From Prorocentrum cordatum (lineage: Eukaryota; Sar; Dinophyceae; Prorocentrales; Prorocentraceae): a DNA stretch of 64,000 nt. The number at the start of each line of letters is the position of its first letter. Position 1 is the stretch's first letter. The notes beneath the pieces were generated by a model. The model saw only the letters and a program-made list of their open reading frames with translations. It was not told where the DNA came from and did not search any database. Shown here in pieces: positions 31,446-41,007 of this stretch. The position numbers were made by a program, and so were the translations under genes. Location of the stretch: the NCBI GenBank assembly GCA_963575745.1, contig CAUYUJ010012747.1:1-64000 (forward strand), written 5' to 3'.

Positions 31446-31564
31446 CGCTGTGCTCGCACGATGCCCGCGGCCTCGGGAGCCCGCGCCGGGGCCGGCGCGA
31501 CGCGGAGGAGCCGGGAGGGCGCGAGCGCCGATGTTGGGCTCATTTCGTTATTTTCGATTCGTTG

Positions 31565-31812
31565 GGCTCGCAGAGGCGCGGAGGAGGGAGGAGGAGGAGG
31601 AGGAGGAGGAGGAGGAGGAGGAGGAGGAGGAGGAGGAGGAGGAGGAGGAGGAGGAGGAGGTAGGAGGAGGAGGAGGAGGAGGAGGAGAGAGGAGGAGGAC
31701 GAGGAGGAGGAGGAGGAGGAGGAGGAGGAGGAGGAGGAGGAGAGAGGACGGAGGAGGAGAGGAGAGAGGAGGAGGAGGAGGAGGAGGAGGAGGAGGAGGA
31801 GGAGGAGAAGGT
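31565..31812 (+). repeat. (GGA)n purine block
   Basis: Almost uninterrupted GGA/GAG array of about 245 bp, ending at GAAGGTACCC. Triplex-forming potential is expected of such mirror-symmetric purine tracts (inference). Confidence 0.95.
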
Positions 31813-31879
31813 ACCCATACTGCTACCCTCTCCTCGTTCTCGCCTTTTTGGGCCCCCTGGTAGACCCTCGTCGCCACCG

Positions 31880-32012
31880 CTGGATTTGTCGAGGGCGCAA
31901 AGTTATTCGCGCTTCGCGGTTCGGCTCTGATTCCTTCTTGTCCTCCTCTCCGCTGGGGGGCGGCGCGAGGGCGCGAAGTCCTTCGCGCTTCGCTCAGTGC
32001 GAAGCGCGAACT
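31880..32012. repeat. GCGCGAAG hairpin-rich repeat
   Basis: AAGTTATTCGCGCTTCGCGG, GGGCGGCGCGAGGGCGCGAA and GAAGCGCGAA recur at 49165-49325. Each contains overlapping TTCGCGCTTCGC hairpins. Confidence 0.7.
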
Positions 32013-32564
32013 CAGTAGCCCTTGATTCGATTCGACACTATCCTGGCTCGGGTGCCGACTTCCGCCGTTCCGATTCATGTCGATCGCTGGTCCGACCTAC
32101 CGATCCGACTCTGAGCTCTCGTGCCAATCCTGGGCCCAGGATGGTCCAGGTCAGGGTCGATGCACAGGGCCCTTTTGACACCCCTGGCAAGAACGGCCGT
32201 TACCAGTGGGGGGCCGAAAGCGGGGGGCAAGGGGGCTGGCAAAGTCACGGCTCGTGCCGGCGCCGTTTGGGAATTAGTTACCCCTAGCACTTCCCAGACG
32301 GCGTTGGCACGATCCGTGACGTTACCAGGTGGGGGGAGGAGGGGGGGCATCCTTGGTAAGGGCCGTTACCCCGAATAGTTAGACAAACGCGCTCCTATGG
32401 ATACCCAAATGACTGTTGCGTCTTGACGATTTCGAATCGTGTCAGAGCACCATTCCTGAGACTTCAGCACAGCGAATCAATGTAACTGTCGCACCCTCAT
32501 AATCATGAATTCATCAAAAAACGAATTGTGTCGGCTGATCATGGGAATCTGAAACGTTTGCACA

Positions 32565-32990
32565 TGTTGACAACGAATGTGCGCGGCGCATAGGCGAGAG
32601 CCGCATTTTGAAAACGAACCGCCCTCAATTCGTGAAAGTCATGCAATGTTTTAGAACGAATGTGCGCGGCGCTAAGCCGAGAGCCACATTTTGAAAACGA
32701 CCTGCCGCCATTCCGTGAACTTCTTGCAAATGTTTAAATCGGATATGCGCTGCGCTGAGGCGAGAGCCACATCTTGAAAACCACCCGCCCTCAATCCGTG
32801 AAACGTTTGCAAATGTTTAAAACGAATGTGCGCGGCGCTAAGCCAAGAGCCTATTGAAAGCGACCTGTCCCCAATCCGTGAAACTCTTGCAAATGTTTAG
32901 GACGAATGTGCGCGACGTTAAGCCGAGAGTCACATGTTAGAAAGCGACCTGCCCCCAATTCGTTAAGCTCTTGCTTTTTTAAAAGGTTCA
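32565..32990 (+). repeat. 82-bp satellite, five units
   Basis: Units start with (G)AATGTGCGCGGCGC near 32575, 32658, 32741, 32824 and 32903. Each holds GCCGAGAGCCACATTTTGAA and TCCGTGAA...TTGCAAATGTTTA. The period is 79-83 bp. It is lower in GC than its surroundings. Open frames are absent. Confidence 0.9.
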
Positions 32991-33094
32991 GGGCCATACA
33001 TGGTGAGGAAATCTCAGGCGAAACGCCGGGCCCCCCCTAAAAACTGGCCTCGGGGTGCGACAGGAAGAAGTTATTGATAAGGAGAAGGAATGGG

Positions 33095-33180
33095 GGAGGG
33101 GGAGGAGGAGGAGGAGGAGGAGGAGGAGGACGACGACGACGACGAGGAGGAGGAGGCGCAGGAGGAGGACGAGGAGGACC
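33095..33180 (+). repeat. GGA/GAC purine-rich array
   Basis: GGAGGAGG array with a central GACGACGACGACGACG stretch. Simple-sequence DNA. Confidence 0.9.
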
Positions 33181-33506
33181 TCCCCGTCCTCCCTCCTACC
33201 CATGGCAGTGGTGTTGGAAAACTGGCCCGTCAGAGAACGCCCACTTGGAGCTCCACGAGGAAGCCCCGAGAGCAGGCCTCGAGCCTCGGTCCTCGGCCCC
33301 GGAGAGGGGCCCCGCGGGCCGAGCCTCCCCCCGCGAGGCCCCCGCGCAGCCTCGAGAGGCCGTCGGGCCTCGGGCCTCGGGGCTCGGCCCGCCCGCGAGC
33401 CCCCGTGGGGCCCCCCGTGGCGTCGACGTGTCCGCGCCGGCCGAGGGCGGCCCACACCCGGAAGGGACCGCTCTCGGGCGTTCCTCGGGCCTGCGCGGTG
33501 CCCATA

Positions 33507-33662
33507 GTAGGGGGGCACATGCGAACCCTACCCCTACCCCCCACGATTTCTGAGGGGGAGGGTGGGGTTCGCTTCGTTCGGGAGCTCCCGAACGAAGCGA
33601 ACCCCACCCTCCCCCTCAGAAATCGTGGGGGGTAGGGGTAGGGTTCGCATGTGCCCCCCTAC
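33507..33662. mobile_element. Perfect 156-bp palindrome, MITE-like
   Basis: Two 78-bp arms are exact reverse complements with no spacer (centre GGGAG|CTCCC at 33584/33585). The outer ends are GTAGGGGGGCACATGCG and its inverse. ATA flanks both sides. A nearby paralogous sequence at 33767-33795 lacks the palindrome and shows the empty site (GGTGCCCACAGAAGCAAG). A worn second copy is at 54285-54438. Confidence 0.88.
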
Positions 33663-33669
33663 ATAGAAG

Positions 33670-34170
33670 CAAGAATCGGGGGCGGACCGACCTCCTGCCC
33701 TGGCACGTCGATTCGCGAATTGGCCGTTTTCGGCTCGCGAGGGGACCTCTCGGGCGTTCCTCGGGCCTGCGCGGTGCCCACAGAAGCAAGGATCGGGTAT
33801 AGCCAGGACCCCAGGTAGGGGGGCCCGTTTGCGGCAGGGCCCCGGGGCCCTCGAATTGGCTAGGATCACTGAACCAGGTCTGCGGCAGCTGGTGTTTTAC
33901 GGGTGACGGTAGTTCGGGTCAGTGGAACGGGGCGGGGGGGTTTCCCCCAGTACAGGTTTAACCCAGTTTTGCCAACGCCCGACAAGAATCGGGGGCGGAC
34001 AGACCTCCTACCCTGGCACGTCGACTGGCGAATCGGCCGCTTTCGGCTCGCGAGGGGGCGTGGCGGCCGTCGTTTTTGCGGGTCCAGGTCCGTCGGTTTC
34101 GGCCCCAGGCCGTTTTGACTCAGGGGAGGTTTTCAAAAGGAGGTCTGTCCACCGCCGAATAAAAAGCAAG
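33670..34170 (+). repeat. Locally duplicated segment, also at 46.75 kb
   Basis: AATCGGGGGCGGACxGACCT and CACGTCGAxTxGCGAAT occur at 33672 and 33984. The stretch 34015-34170 (GTCGTTTTTGCGGGTCCAGG, TCTGTCCACCGCCGA) matches 46748-46895. No protein was recognised. Confidence 0.7.
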
Positions 34171-34409
34171 AGCGCAGCTGAGCGCAGGAGGGCGTGCAGG
34201 CAGCTGCGGAGGTCGGGCACGCGGGAGGAGGCCGCGGACGACGCTGCAGAGGCCCTGGGAGGGGAGAGCATTAGGCAGCGCGAGCGCCAAGTCTGCGGGC
34301 GGGGGCGGGCGTCGGCCCCCGGGGGCCCCCCCTGGCCTCGACGTGCTCGTGCCTGCCGAGGGCGGCCAATCGAGGCCCGGCGGGCAGCGATCGGGTGCGG
34401 CTAGGAGTG

Positions 34410-34815
34410 TCAAGCAGTGGCGAAGCGTCCTGGCCTGCCCATAGGCCTACTAAACTCAGGAGGGAAAGAAACACACAGACACAATTGATCGGCGATTCCC
34501 CAGAAAACATGGGAAAATATGGGAAGTGGGGGGGGAAGACAAAAACCCAGAAAATATTGGAAAATATAGGGGAATCTGTGTATTTGTGTGTATTTATTTG
34601 TGTGTCCCAGGGCCCCTTCATAAACAGTGTTCTAAGAACCTTGTGTGGTTTCCACGAAGTGTTCTTAGAACGTTGCTGGCTGTGACTGCCTTGCTTTATC
34701 ACACCGGTCTTATGTTCTAAGAACATTGTCTATGCTTATTTTGAACATGTTTGGGTTCTACGCAAATCTCGTGGTAGGCCTGTTGGAATGCCAGGACGCG
34801 CGATCCCTGCTCAAG
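34410..34815 (+). mobile_element. GTTCTAAGAAC family element interrupted by another MITE
   Basis: Left part TCAAGCAGTGGCGAAGCGTC to CCTACTAAAC (34410-34455), right part AGTGTTCTAAGAACCTTGTG onward to CCTGCTCAAG (34815). The gap is exactly the 165-bp element at 34456. A clean nested insertion that sets relative age: this family is older than the insertion. Confidence 0.88.
34456..34620 (+). mobile_element. TCAGGAGGGG...GGCCCCTTCA element, duplication TAAAC
   Basis: TAAAC at 34451-34455 and 34621-34625. The interior AAATATGGGAAGTGGGGGGG and GTGTGTATTTATTTGTGTGT match the copy at 49711 closely. It is inserted in a GTTCTAAGAAC element. Confidence 0.93.
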
Positions 34816-34964
34816 AGCGCCTCTGGCCCAGGGCCCCGCACCCCTTCGCGCTGCGAGAGAAGAACAAGAACAAGAACACGACGGGGGAGTTGTCTTTCGT
34901 TTCGGCTTCTGGGGGCCCTTGCCGGGCCCCAGGGCCGTCAACACAACGGCTCGGGATACTTGGG

Positions 34965-35465
34965 CCGAACGAGAGGGGGGAAAGGGGGGGATTACGAAAT
35001 CTGCCGCATGCAGCTGGCGCCGGGCCCATTCCTCGATACATGGGCGCCTCCCGGCGCCGGGAGGCGCTGGGAAAATCAGCTACGTGGGCTGATTCTCTAC
35101 CCTACCCTCTGCACGACCGACATGGGTACGGAAAGAATGGGTACAATGCCCAACAGCAGTTTCTGTTCATTTTGAACCGGACTCGCTGTCCGCGCCGCCG
35201 CGGCCTGTGTCCATTTGAGACAGAAGGCCGCCTGCCCAACAGCGGCCGCTGTTGGTTTGGGACAACATTTGTTGTTGGGCATTGTACCCATTTTTGTCGG
35301 TACCCATTTCGGGCGTCCAAATACCCTTTGCTATCCCCCCCTTTCGTTTTCCCCGATGGCTGCTGGAGCGGCGGTCCTGGCCGACGCGGTGTCACACAGC
35401 CCCGTTGGGCCAGTGAGGCAGCACGGGGTCACGCCAGCCCCTCAGGGCTCCCCCCGGCTCCCCCC
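34965..35465 (+). mobile_element. GGGGGGATA-ended composite element, copy 1
   Basis: It opens with GAGAGGGGGGAAAGGGGGGG and closes with GCTATCCCCCCCTTTCGTTT, an imperfect terminal inversion. Inside lies a second inverted pair (GGGTACGGAAAGAATGGGTA versus TACCCATTTTTGTCGGTACC). 35117-35465 is a near-identical duplicate of 41008-41352. The region beyond 35355 (GATGGCTGCTGGAGCGGCGG) is shared too. Confidence 0.75.
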
Positions 35466-35764
35466 GAGGGCTCCCGAGAGGGGTTCTGCGACGTGGTCGC
35501 CAGCACGGGTGTATGACTGCTGCAAGTTGGCAGCGTGCGCTGACTATCTACCCTACCCTTGGCTATCCCCCCCCTGTCGTTCCCCCCGAGGTGAGCAGCC
35601 AGTCCCCGGGGAGGGGTCACGACGTAGGGGGCTTGGGCTGCCCCCAGGATGTCTGTCCGAGGAGAGGCCCCCTGTGGCCTCCAGCGCACCTCTCGCGAGG
35701 CCCAGGGGGCCCCAGGGGCTCCACAATTGAGCGAAAAGCTGAGAGCAAATTGGACCAGGGTTAA
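35466..35764. other. No gene seen
   Basis: GC-rich DNA following the duplicated segment. CTATCTACCCTACCCTTGGC and TATCCCCCCCTGTCG near 35548 look like a further fragment of the preceding family. No coding signal. Confidence 0.45.
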
Positions 35765-35917
35765 GTCGGGCGTGTCCCTCTAAAGGGAGAATATTCTAAA
35801 ATGATCAAAAAATTAGTCGACGGACGATTCTGTTAGAATTTTCGCAATGTTCAAGCATTTTGGGACTATTTTGCATTCTTCGTCCAAAATCCGCATGTAG
35901 GGGGACACGCCGGACCT
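35765..35917 (+). mobile_element. MITE family B
   Basis: GTCGGGCGTGTCCCTCTAAA to GGGGGACACGCCGGACCT, with TTCGTCCAAAATCCGCATGT near the right end. TTAA precedes it. Confidence 0.85.
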
Positions 35918-35941
35918 CAGACCAGGGGCACCTTTTTATCT

Positions 35942-36171
35942 AGGCCTCCTAGATGGTGTCCGAGTAGATGGGGTCGAAGGATCGCTCCGCATAGCCGATG
36001 CATCGGCGATGCGGCTCGATGTGGAGCCCGATTTGCTTCACGCCGACGTCGCCGATGCATCGCCGACGTCGACGATGCATCGCCAATACATCGCCGATGC
36101 ATCGCGGATGTATCGGCGATGCGGCGCGATCCTCCGACCCCATCTACTCCGACACCATCTGGGAGGCCTCT
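35942..36171. mobile_element. GATGCATCGCC family element, best copy
   Basis: The left arm AGGCCTCCTAGATGGTGTCC plus GAGTAGATGGGGTCGAAGGA and the right arm TCCTCCGACCCCATCTACTC plus CGACACCATCTGGGAGGCCT are inverse repeats of about 45 bp. The core is a run of GATGCATCG(C/G)CGA units. There is no coding capacity. Confidence 0.82.
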
Positions 36172-36344
36172 ATGTTAGCAACCCCCGAATTGAGAGAACG
36201 TGCACCCAGACAGACAGGTCGACTGAGGCAAGCCGCACGGATTCACTCGACGTTGGGATACGAGTGTGCCAATGCAGTCCCCGATCGGTTTCGTTGATCG
36301 AGGTGCGTTTCGTTGGATGCGTTCGGTTTCCCTTGGACGCCGAT

Positions 36345-36480
36345 TTGTTCGGGGGCGGCCGAGAGGGGGTTGATGACTACGGGGGCCATAACGATATATC
36401 GTGGCCAGGGCCATGCTATCTCCCGAGATTCCATGGCCTCATCATCTTCTTCTTCTTCTTCTCCAATGCGTTCCCTGGCC
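36345..36480 (+). repeat. Partial copy of the TCGGGGGCGGCC family
   Basis: TTCGGGGGCGGCCGAGAGGG, TGATGACTACGGGG and GCCATGCTATCTCCCGAGAT parallel 39497-39575 and 45167-45245. It is followed by a CTTCTTCTTCTTCTT run. Confidence 0.6.
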
Positions 36481-36839
36481 CTCCCATCGTCCGTGCACAT
36501 GCCTCGGACCATGAATTGCGAACCCCCCTCTTGGATGCCCCTCTCCCTCTTGGACGCTCCCGATTGGTGATCCCGCCCAGGTGCACTCAGAACGCGTTGC
36601 CGCGCGCACCCGTGGACTGCCGCAGCAGCTTCCGCCGAAGGGCCTTTTGCGGAAGGGGGCTCCGTCAATCCTGGATCCTTGGACTGCACGGCCGCCCACG
36701 TCTTCGCCGTGAAGGGGAACCGGTCCCGAGGCAAAGGGCTCCCAGAGGCTCTGCGCCGCGCTTGGGCTCTCGCCCACCCGCGGGCCCCAGGGCCTTCGGA
36801 AGGTTGTTCGGAGCTGGTCCCGGGGAGCTCCCTGTTTCC

Positions 36840-37149
36840 CACTGGGCCGGCTTGATTCGTGCAATCAGGCTTCGGGAGCCTTGAGACGGGGGTCAGTGCA
36901 AACGGGGGTCAGCCAGGGCGCCAGATCCTGCAGGATCCTGCGAAGGCCCCCTCTGGCTGACCCGGGTTAGGGAGCCGCTCGTGGCCGCGAGGCGGCCGCG
37001 CGTATTGGTTGACCCGGGTCTGCGAGGACCTGCGTTGCAGTTTTTTTTTCCTGCATTGCAGTTTTTGGTTTCCTGCTGACCCGGGTCTGGATTGACCCGG
37101 GTCAGAAGATCCCCGACACTGGGCCGGCTTGATTCGTGCAATCAGGCTT
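36840..37149 (+). repeat. 33-bp direct repeats bracketing a GACCCGGGTC-rich segment
   Basis: CACTGGGCCGGCTTGATTCG plus TGCAATCAGGCTT occurs exactly at 36840-36872 and 37117-37149. The 244-bp interior has four TGACCCGGGT/ACCCGGGTCA palindromic steps and a T-run. It might be a tandem duplication remnant. No gene. Confidence 0.75.
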
Positions 37150-37364
37150 GCCGTTTGTGGAACAAACAGGTCCGTATGCTCGCTGGGAAGAAAAAACGGG
37201 CGCCGAGACCTGGCGCTGCCAAGATGTTGCATCTTGACCGTGCGTTCTGAGGAGGGGCTTGTGCAGTAGGCAACGTTGTATAGAGCATCGCCATCGGAGG
37301 CTTGACATACGTATCTCCCATTGATGGGATGAGCGGCGGGGCTGGGGAGCCTGATGGGAGGGGG

Positions 37365-37700
37365 AGGAGGAGGACGGGGAGGAGGAGAAGGAGGAGGAGG
37401 AGGAGGACGGGGATCGAGGTTTGCTGATGTTCTCGGGGCATCTATCGGGCGCCAAGGGCGCGCTCTGATGAGGAGGCGGAAGTAGAAGGAGGACGAGGAG
37501 GAGGAGGAGGAGGAGGAGGAGGAGCCGGAGGAGGAGGGAAAGGAGGAGGAGGATGATATGGAGGAGGGAGGAGGAATTTGAGAAACGAGGAAGAGGGTGG
37601 AGGAGCAGGAGGAGAGGAGGAGGAGGAGGAGGGGAGGAGGAGGAGGAGGGGAGGAGGAGGAGAGGTAGGAGGAGGAGGAGGAGGGCGGGGGTGAGGGCGA
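37365..37700 (+). repeat. (GGA)n purine block with spacer
   Basis: Two GGA/GAGGAG tracts (37365-37415, 37480-37690). The spacer GGGCGCCAAGGGCGCGCTCT (about 37448) is echoed near 38555 (GGGCGTTGAGGGCGCGCTAA). Confidence 0.9.
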
Positions 37701-37934
37701 TGGCGCCTGCTCCTCTAAGGCGCGGCGGCGGGCCATTCGATTTTGCAGACATCCAGCCAATCGGCAGCTATCGGTTGGCCAGCTGCAGCACCAGAGAGAC
37801 TTGGCCAGTCGAGCGACCAACCCGCACCGGGCTCGACCGAAGAAGAAAGGACGTCTGGCGCGCGTGCGGGGGGGGGGGCGGGCCTTGTTCTCGAGCCTGT
37901 TTCTCGCTCCCCCCGTCGCGCTCCGTCTCGAGAA

Positions 37935-38265
37935 GGAGGGAGGGGGCGGACGAGGAGGAGGAGGAGGAGGAGGCGGAAGAGGGAGAGGACGAGGAAGAAG
38001 ACAGATGACAGGAAAAGACTGAGGAGGAGGGGAAGGAGGACGCGAAGGACGAGGAGATACGAATAATGAGGCGAAGGAGGAGGAGGAAGAGGAAGCGGAG
38101 GAGGAGGAGGAGGAGGAGGAGGAACACGAGAAGGAAGAAGAAGAATAAGAAGAAAAAGAAAAAGAAAAAGGAAAATCATACGAATAATAATGATAAGAAG
38201 AAGAAGAAGACCAGCAGGAGGATAATATGAGGAGGAGGGCGAAGAAAAGGAGGAGGGGGATGCTC
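37935..38265 (+). repeat. GGA to GAA purine block
   Basis: GGAGGAGG repeats shift gradually to AAGAAGAAG and AAAAAGAAAAAG at 38130-38210, then back to GGAGG. Simple-sequence DNA. Confidence 0.9.
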
Positions 38266-38274
38266 ATGGTGATG

Positions 38275-38496
38275 CTACGTCAGAGACGGCGGATGTGCTG
38301 CCTGATTGTCCATCTCTCTCTCTCTCTCCTTCAGCGCATCCCAAATTTTCATTAAATGTTGTGCCAGCTTCCATATCGTATTATGGTTTCTCCTGCCATT
38401 CGGGTTGTGTCTCGTTGTCCATCCCGAACTATCGTATCTGTAATCCTTGCTCCAGGAATTTGTCATGCCCGTTTCCTTGCACCAGCCCTTCACCAT
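38275..38496 (-). CDS. Unrecognised 73-codon open frame
   Basis: Low-GC island between purine arrays. The protein is of mixed composition, with tryptophan and asparagine (for example NSWSKDYRYDSSGW and NTIWKLAQHLMKIWDAL), unlike the repeat-derived frames around it. It begins with ATG at 38496. No motif was recognised and no repeat partner noticed. It may be an exon or fragment of a gene. Confidence 0.3.
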   Translation of the reverse strand: MVKGWCKETGMTNSWSKDYRYDSSGWTTRHNPNGRRNHNTIWKLAQHLMKIWDALKEREREMDNQAAHPPSLT

Positions 38497-38499
38497 GAT

Positions 38500-39140
38500 G
38501 AGGAGGACTAGGAGGAAGGAGAGGAGGACACTGAGGGCTCCGTGTACGGGCGTCTGTCGGGCGTTGAGGGCGCGCTAAGAGAGAGAGGTGGAAGAAGCGA
38601 GGCAGTAGGATGAGGAGGAAGATGTTGAGGAGGAGGGGAGTAGGGGGATCGGATCGGTCTATCCACGCTCCCACGTCTTTTCCTGAGAGTCTCTGGGAGT
38701 CCTTGGAGATGCCCAGGAGATCCCCAGTTCCCAGGTCAGAGGTTACCAGAGATGATCCTGGTCCACGGTGCCCCTCTGGTATTCCCCGGGTTCCCGCCCG
38801 GTTTAGTTTCTGTTGACCACGGATAAATGCGGAATCTTGTTTAGGAGCCTCGTGTAAAAAACGACGAATTGCTTGGGGGTAAGTTTCTGCCTTCGGATGC
38901 CTTCACCGCGCCCTGGGACATTCAAATAATTGCCGGTGGCGAAAAGCCGGCCCCTGGGAAGAGGTCCAGACCTTTCGGAGTTACGTTGTCAAACAATCAG
39001 AACGACAGATGGGCGACGCAAGAAAGACGGGGTCCTCTGCACGGGATGGCCTCACCGCGCCCGGGGACAGTCAAGAAGCTGCTTGCGACGAAAAGCGCGC
39101 GCCACTGAAGGGGTCCAGACCTCTTGGGGCTACTTTCAAG
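38500..39140. other. No gene seen; local duplication
   Basis: GCGAAAAGCCGGCCCCTGGG, AAGAGGTCCAGACCT and GGGGCTACxTT near 38938-38990 are echoed at 39088-39136, suggesting an old 150-bp tandem duplication. No open frame is convincing. Confidence 0.45.
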
Positions 39141-39296
39141 TCGGGTGTGTCCCTCTACAGGGGGAATATTCAAAAACGGTCCAAAACTAGTCTGGGGACG
39201 ATTTGTTGTTTGACTATTTTTGACCATTTGGGGGTATGTTTGGCGTAATTGTAATTTGTCGTCCAAAGTTCGCCTGTATGGGGACATGCCCGACCT
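39141..39296 (+). mobile_element. MITE family B
   Basis: TCGGGTGTGTCCCTCTACAG, GGGGAATATTCAAAAACGGT and TCTGGGGACGATTTG; right end TCGTCCAAAGTTCGCCTGTA and GGGGACATGCCCGACCT. Confidence 0.9.
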
Positions 39297-39496
39297 AAAG
39301 CTACTTTGACGAACAATCGATGCGTCAGATGGGCGAACGAACAACGGGGCAACCTGCACGGACATTCGCGCGCAAGTTTCCCGCGACAGACCGTGCGTGG
39401 GTGCCCTCTCTTCTCCGCTCGAGCCACGCGTGCAGGCCTGCGTAAGCCAGCGCCTCAGGCCTCAGGTTGCTATGCCGTCCTGCGTACGGCCCGTTT

Positions 39497-39775
39497 ATTT
39501 TCGGGGGCGGCCAGGAGGGGGGTGATGACTAGGGGAGGATGTCATGACGTGGGCCATGATATCTCCCCAGATGACTGCTTCATTGCGTCCCTGGCCCCCC
39601 CTCCTGGGCCGCGCACGCGCCGCCGGCCATGATTTGCGCCCCCCTCCCTCCTTTGGACGCCCCCCGCTTGGCCGCCCCCGACCCTTCGTCGCTCAGGTGT
39701 CTGGCGACGCCGGGGGCAGACAGGGTCAGCATGAAGCAGGCGGGCTCGGAGAAGAGGAGTCTTGCAGGTCCTTCG
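39497..39775 (+). mobile_element. TCGGGGGCGGCC-ended element, copy 1
   Basis: TTTCGGGGGCGGCCAGGAGG faces CCGCTTGGCCGCCCCCGAC (39665-39683). The sequence beyond (GTCGCTCAGGTGTCTGG, GGGCAGACAGGGTCAGCATG, GAGTCTTGCAGGTCCTTCGC) is also shared with 45167-45445. A relic with about 18-bp terminal inverted repeats. Confidence 0.7.
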
Positions 39776-39903
39776 CCGTCGCCTGGCCCCCGGGGCCCGC
39801 GCAGCGCAGCGCCCAGATCGTGCCCACACGCGGGGCCCCTGGGACCCGCCGTGAGCTGCCGCTCGCCTGCGAGGCTCCGTGGCGCAGCGTCGCGAGCATC
39901 ATC

Positions 39904-40140
39904 TCAAGCAGTGGCGAAGCGTCCTGGCGTGCCTATAGGCCTACCAGACAATGGTTTAAGAACCTTTTGTGGTCTGCGCGAGATGTTCTCACGACATGTT
40001 CTGGCCGGGGCTGTCTTATGTGAACACGTCGGGCCCACGTTCTGAGAACATGGTTTTGTGGTGAGAACATTCTTGGGGTTCTAAGAACATCTCGTGGTAG
40101 GCCTATATAGGAATGCCGGGACGGTCGGCCCCGGCACAAG
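39904..40140 (+). mobile_element. GTTCTAAGAAC family element
   Basis: TCAAGCAGTGGCGAAGCGTC and TGCCTATAGGCCTACCA at the left, TGGTAGGCCTATATAGGAAT at the right. An internal GAACATGGTTTTGTGG and several GTTCTxAGAACAT steps are seen. The best example of the inverse arms. Confidence 0.85.
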
Positions 40141-40386
40141 CATAGCCTTCCCGACCTACAGACCTATGTGGATTGCCCAGAACTTTGGCAGGAATGTGGG
40201 CGTCAGAGTCCTGGTGCTCTCTCTCGCAGCCCAGCCAGAAGGTCAGGCAGGTCCGGCTGTGCGTCGGGTTCTGGAGCGTCGGGCCCCCGAGCTCAGGCAC
40301 CCGGCGTCTTGGCAGCGCCGCGGGTGCCTCGCCGTGCTGGGCCCCCGGGCAGGCGGAGAAGGGCTCGGGATGGTCGGGGTTCCTGG

Positions 40387-40512
40387 CGTCGTTCGGACGT
40401 GTGCACTCTTTCTCGGCGAGGGCTGGCGAGGAGCACATCGGACCACCTTGCGAACAGAATGCACGCACGAATAGCCCAGCGAGGCACGGGGAATTGGCGT
40501 CCGAGCGATGGC
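40387..40512 (+). mobile_element. GGCATCGCTCGGACG MITE, diverged
   Basis: GCGTCGTTCGGACGTGTGCA to GGCGTCCGAGCGATGGC, with CGAGGAGCACATCGGACCAC inside. Confidence 0.75.
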
Positions 40513-40514
40513 GA

Positions 40515-40904
40515 GCGGGGTCCTGCACTGGCCGGAGAAGGCAAGGCTGTGGACGTCTGGAAAGAGGGGCGGGTCAGGGCCGGCGGTGTGTGTGTGTGTG
40601 TACGTGGGCACCATGGCCGGGGCCACGGCATCTCCCAGATCTCACGGACCCCTCCTCCGCCCCTGACCTGGCAGAGTGCGAAACATCAGGCCCTCCAGAC
40701 CTATAGAGGCCTGTCTGGACTGCGCAAACCCTCGACTGGTAGCTGGACGTCGAGGTGCCGGGACTAGGTGGTAGCCCTCCCGGAAGGTCAGGGCTGAAGA
40801 CATCTCCTGCCCCTCCCGTCGCCCCGCGCATGCCTCGGGCCGTGCTGCGCTAAGCCTCAGCCGCGTGCAGAGGTGGGTACTTAGCGAGAGGCGGGGGGGC
40901 TGCT
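40515..40904. other. No gene; part of a dispersed repeat
   Basis: 40600-40640 echoes the GGCCACGGCATCTCCCAGAT step of the TCGGGGGCGGCC family. 40690-40800 carries CCTCCAGACCTATAGAGGCC and CGGAAGGTCAGGGCT, an inverted relative of 19145-19235. A (GT)n tract lies at 40586-40600. Confidence 0.5.
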
Positions 40905-41007
40905 TGGGAGCACCCCTACTTGGAATGCGCGGGCGGGCCTGGTCTGCAGATGTAGGGCCGGCGCCTTCTGAGAAGCGGCATCCTTCTCGGAAGCCTTCCG
41001 GGGCGAC

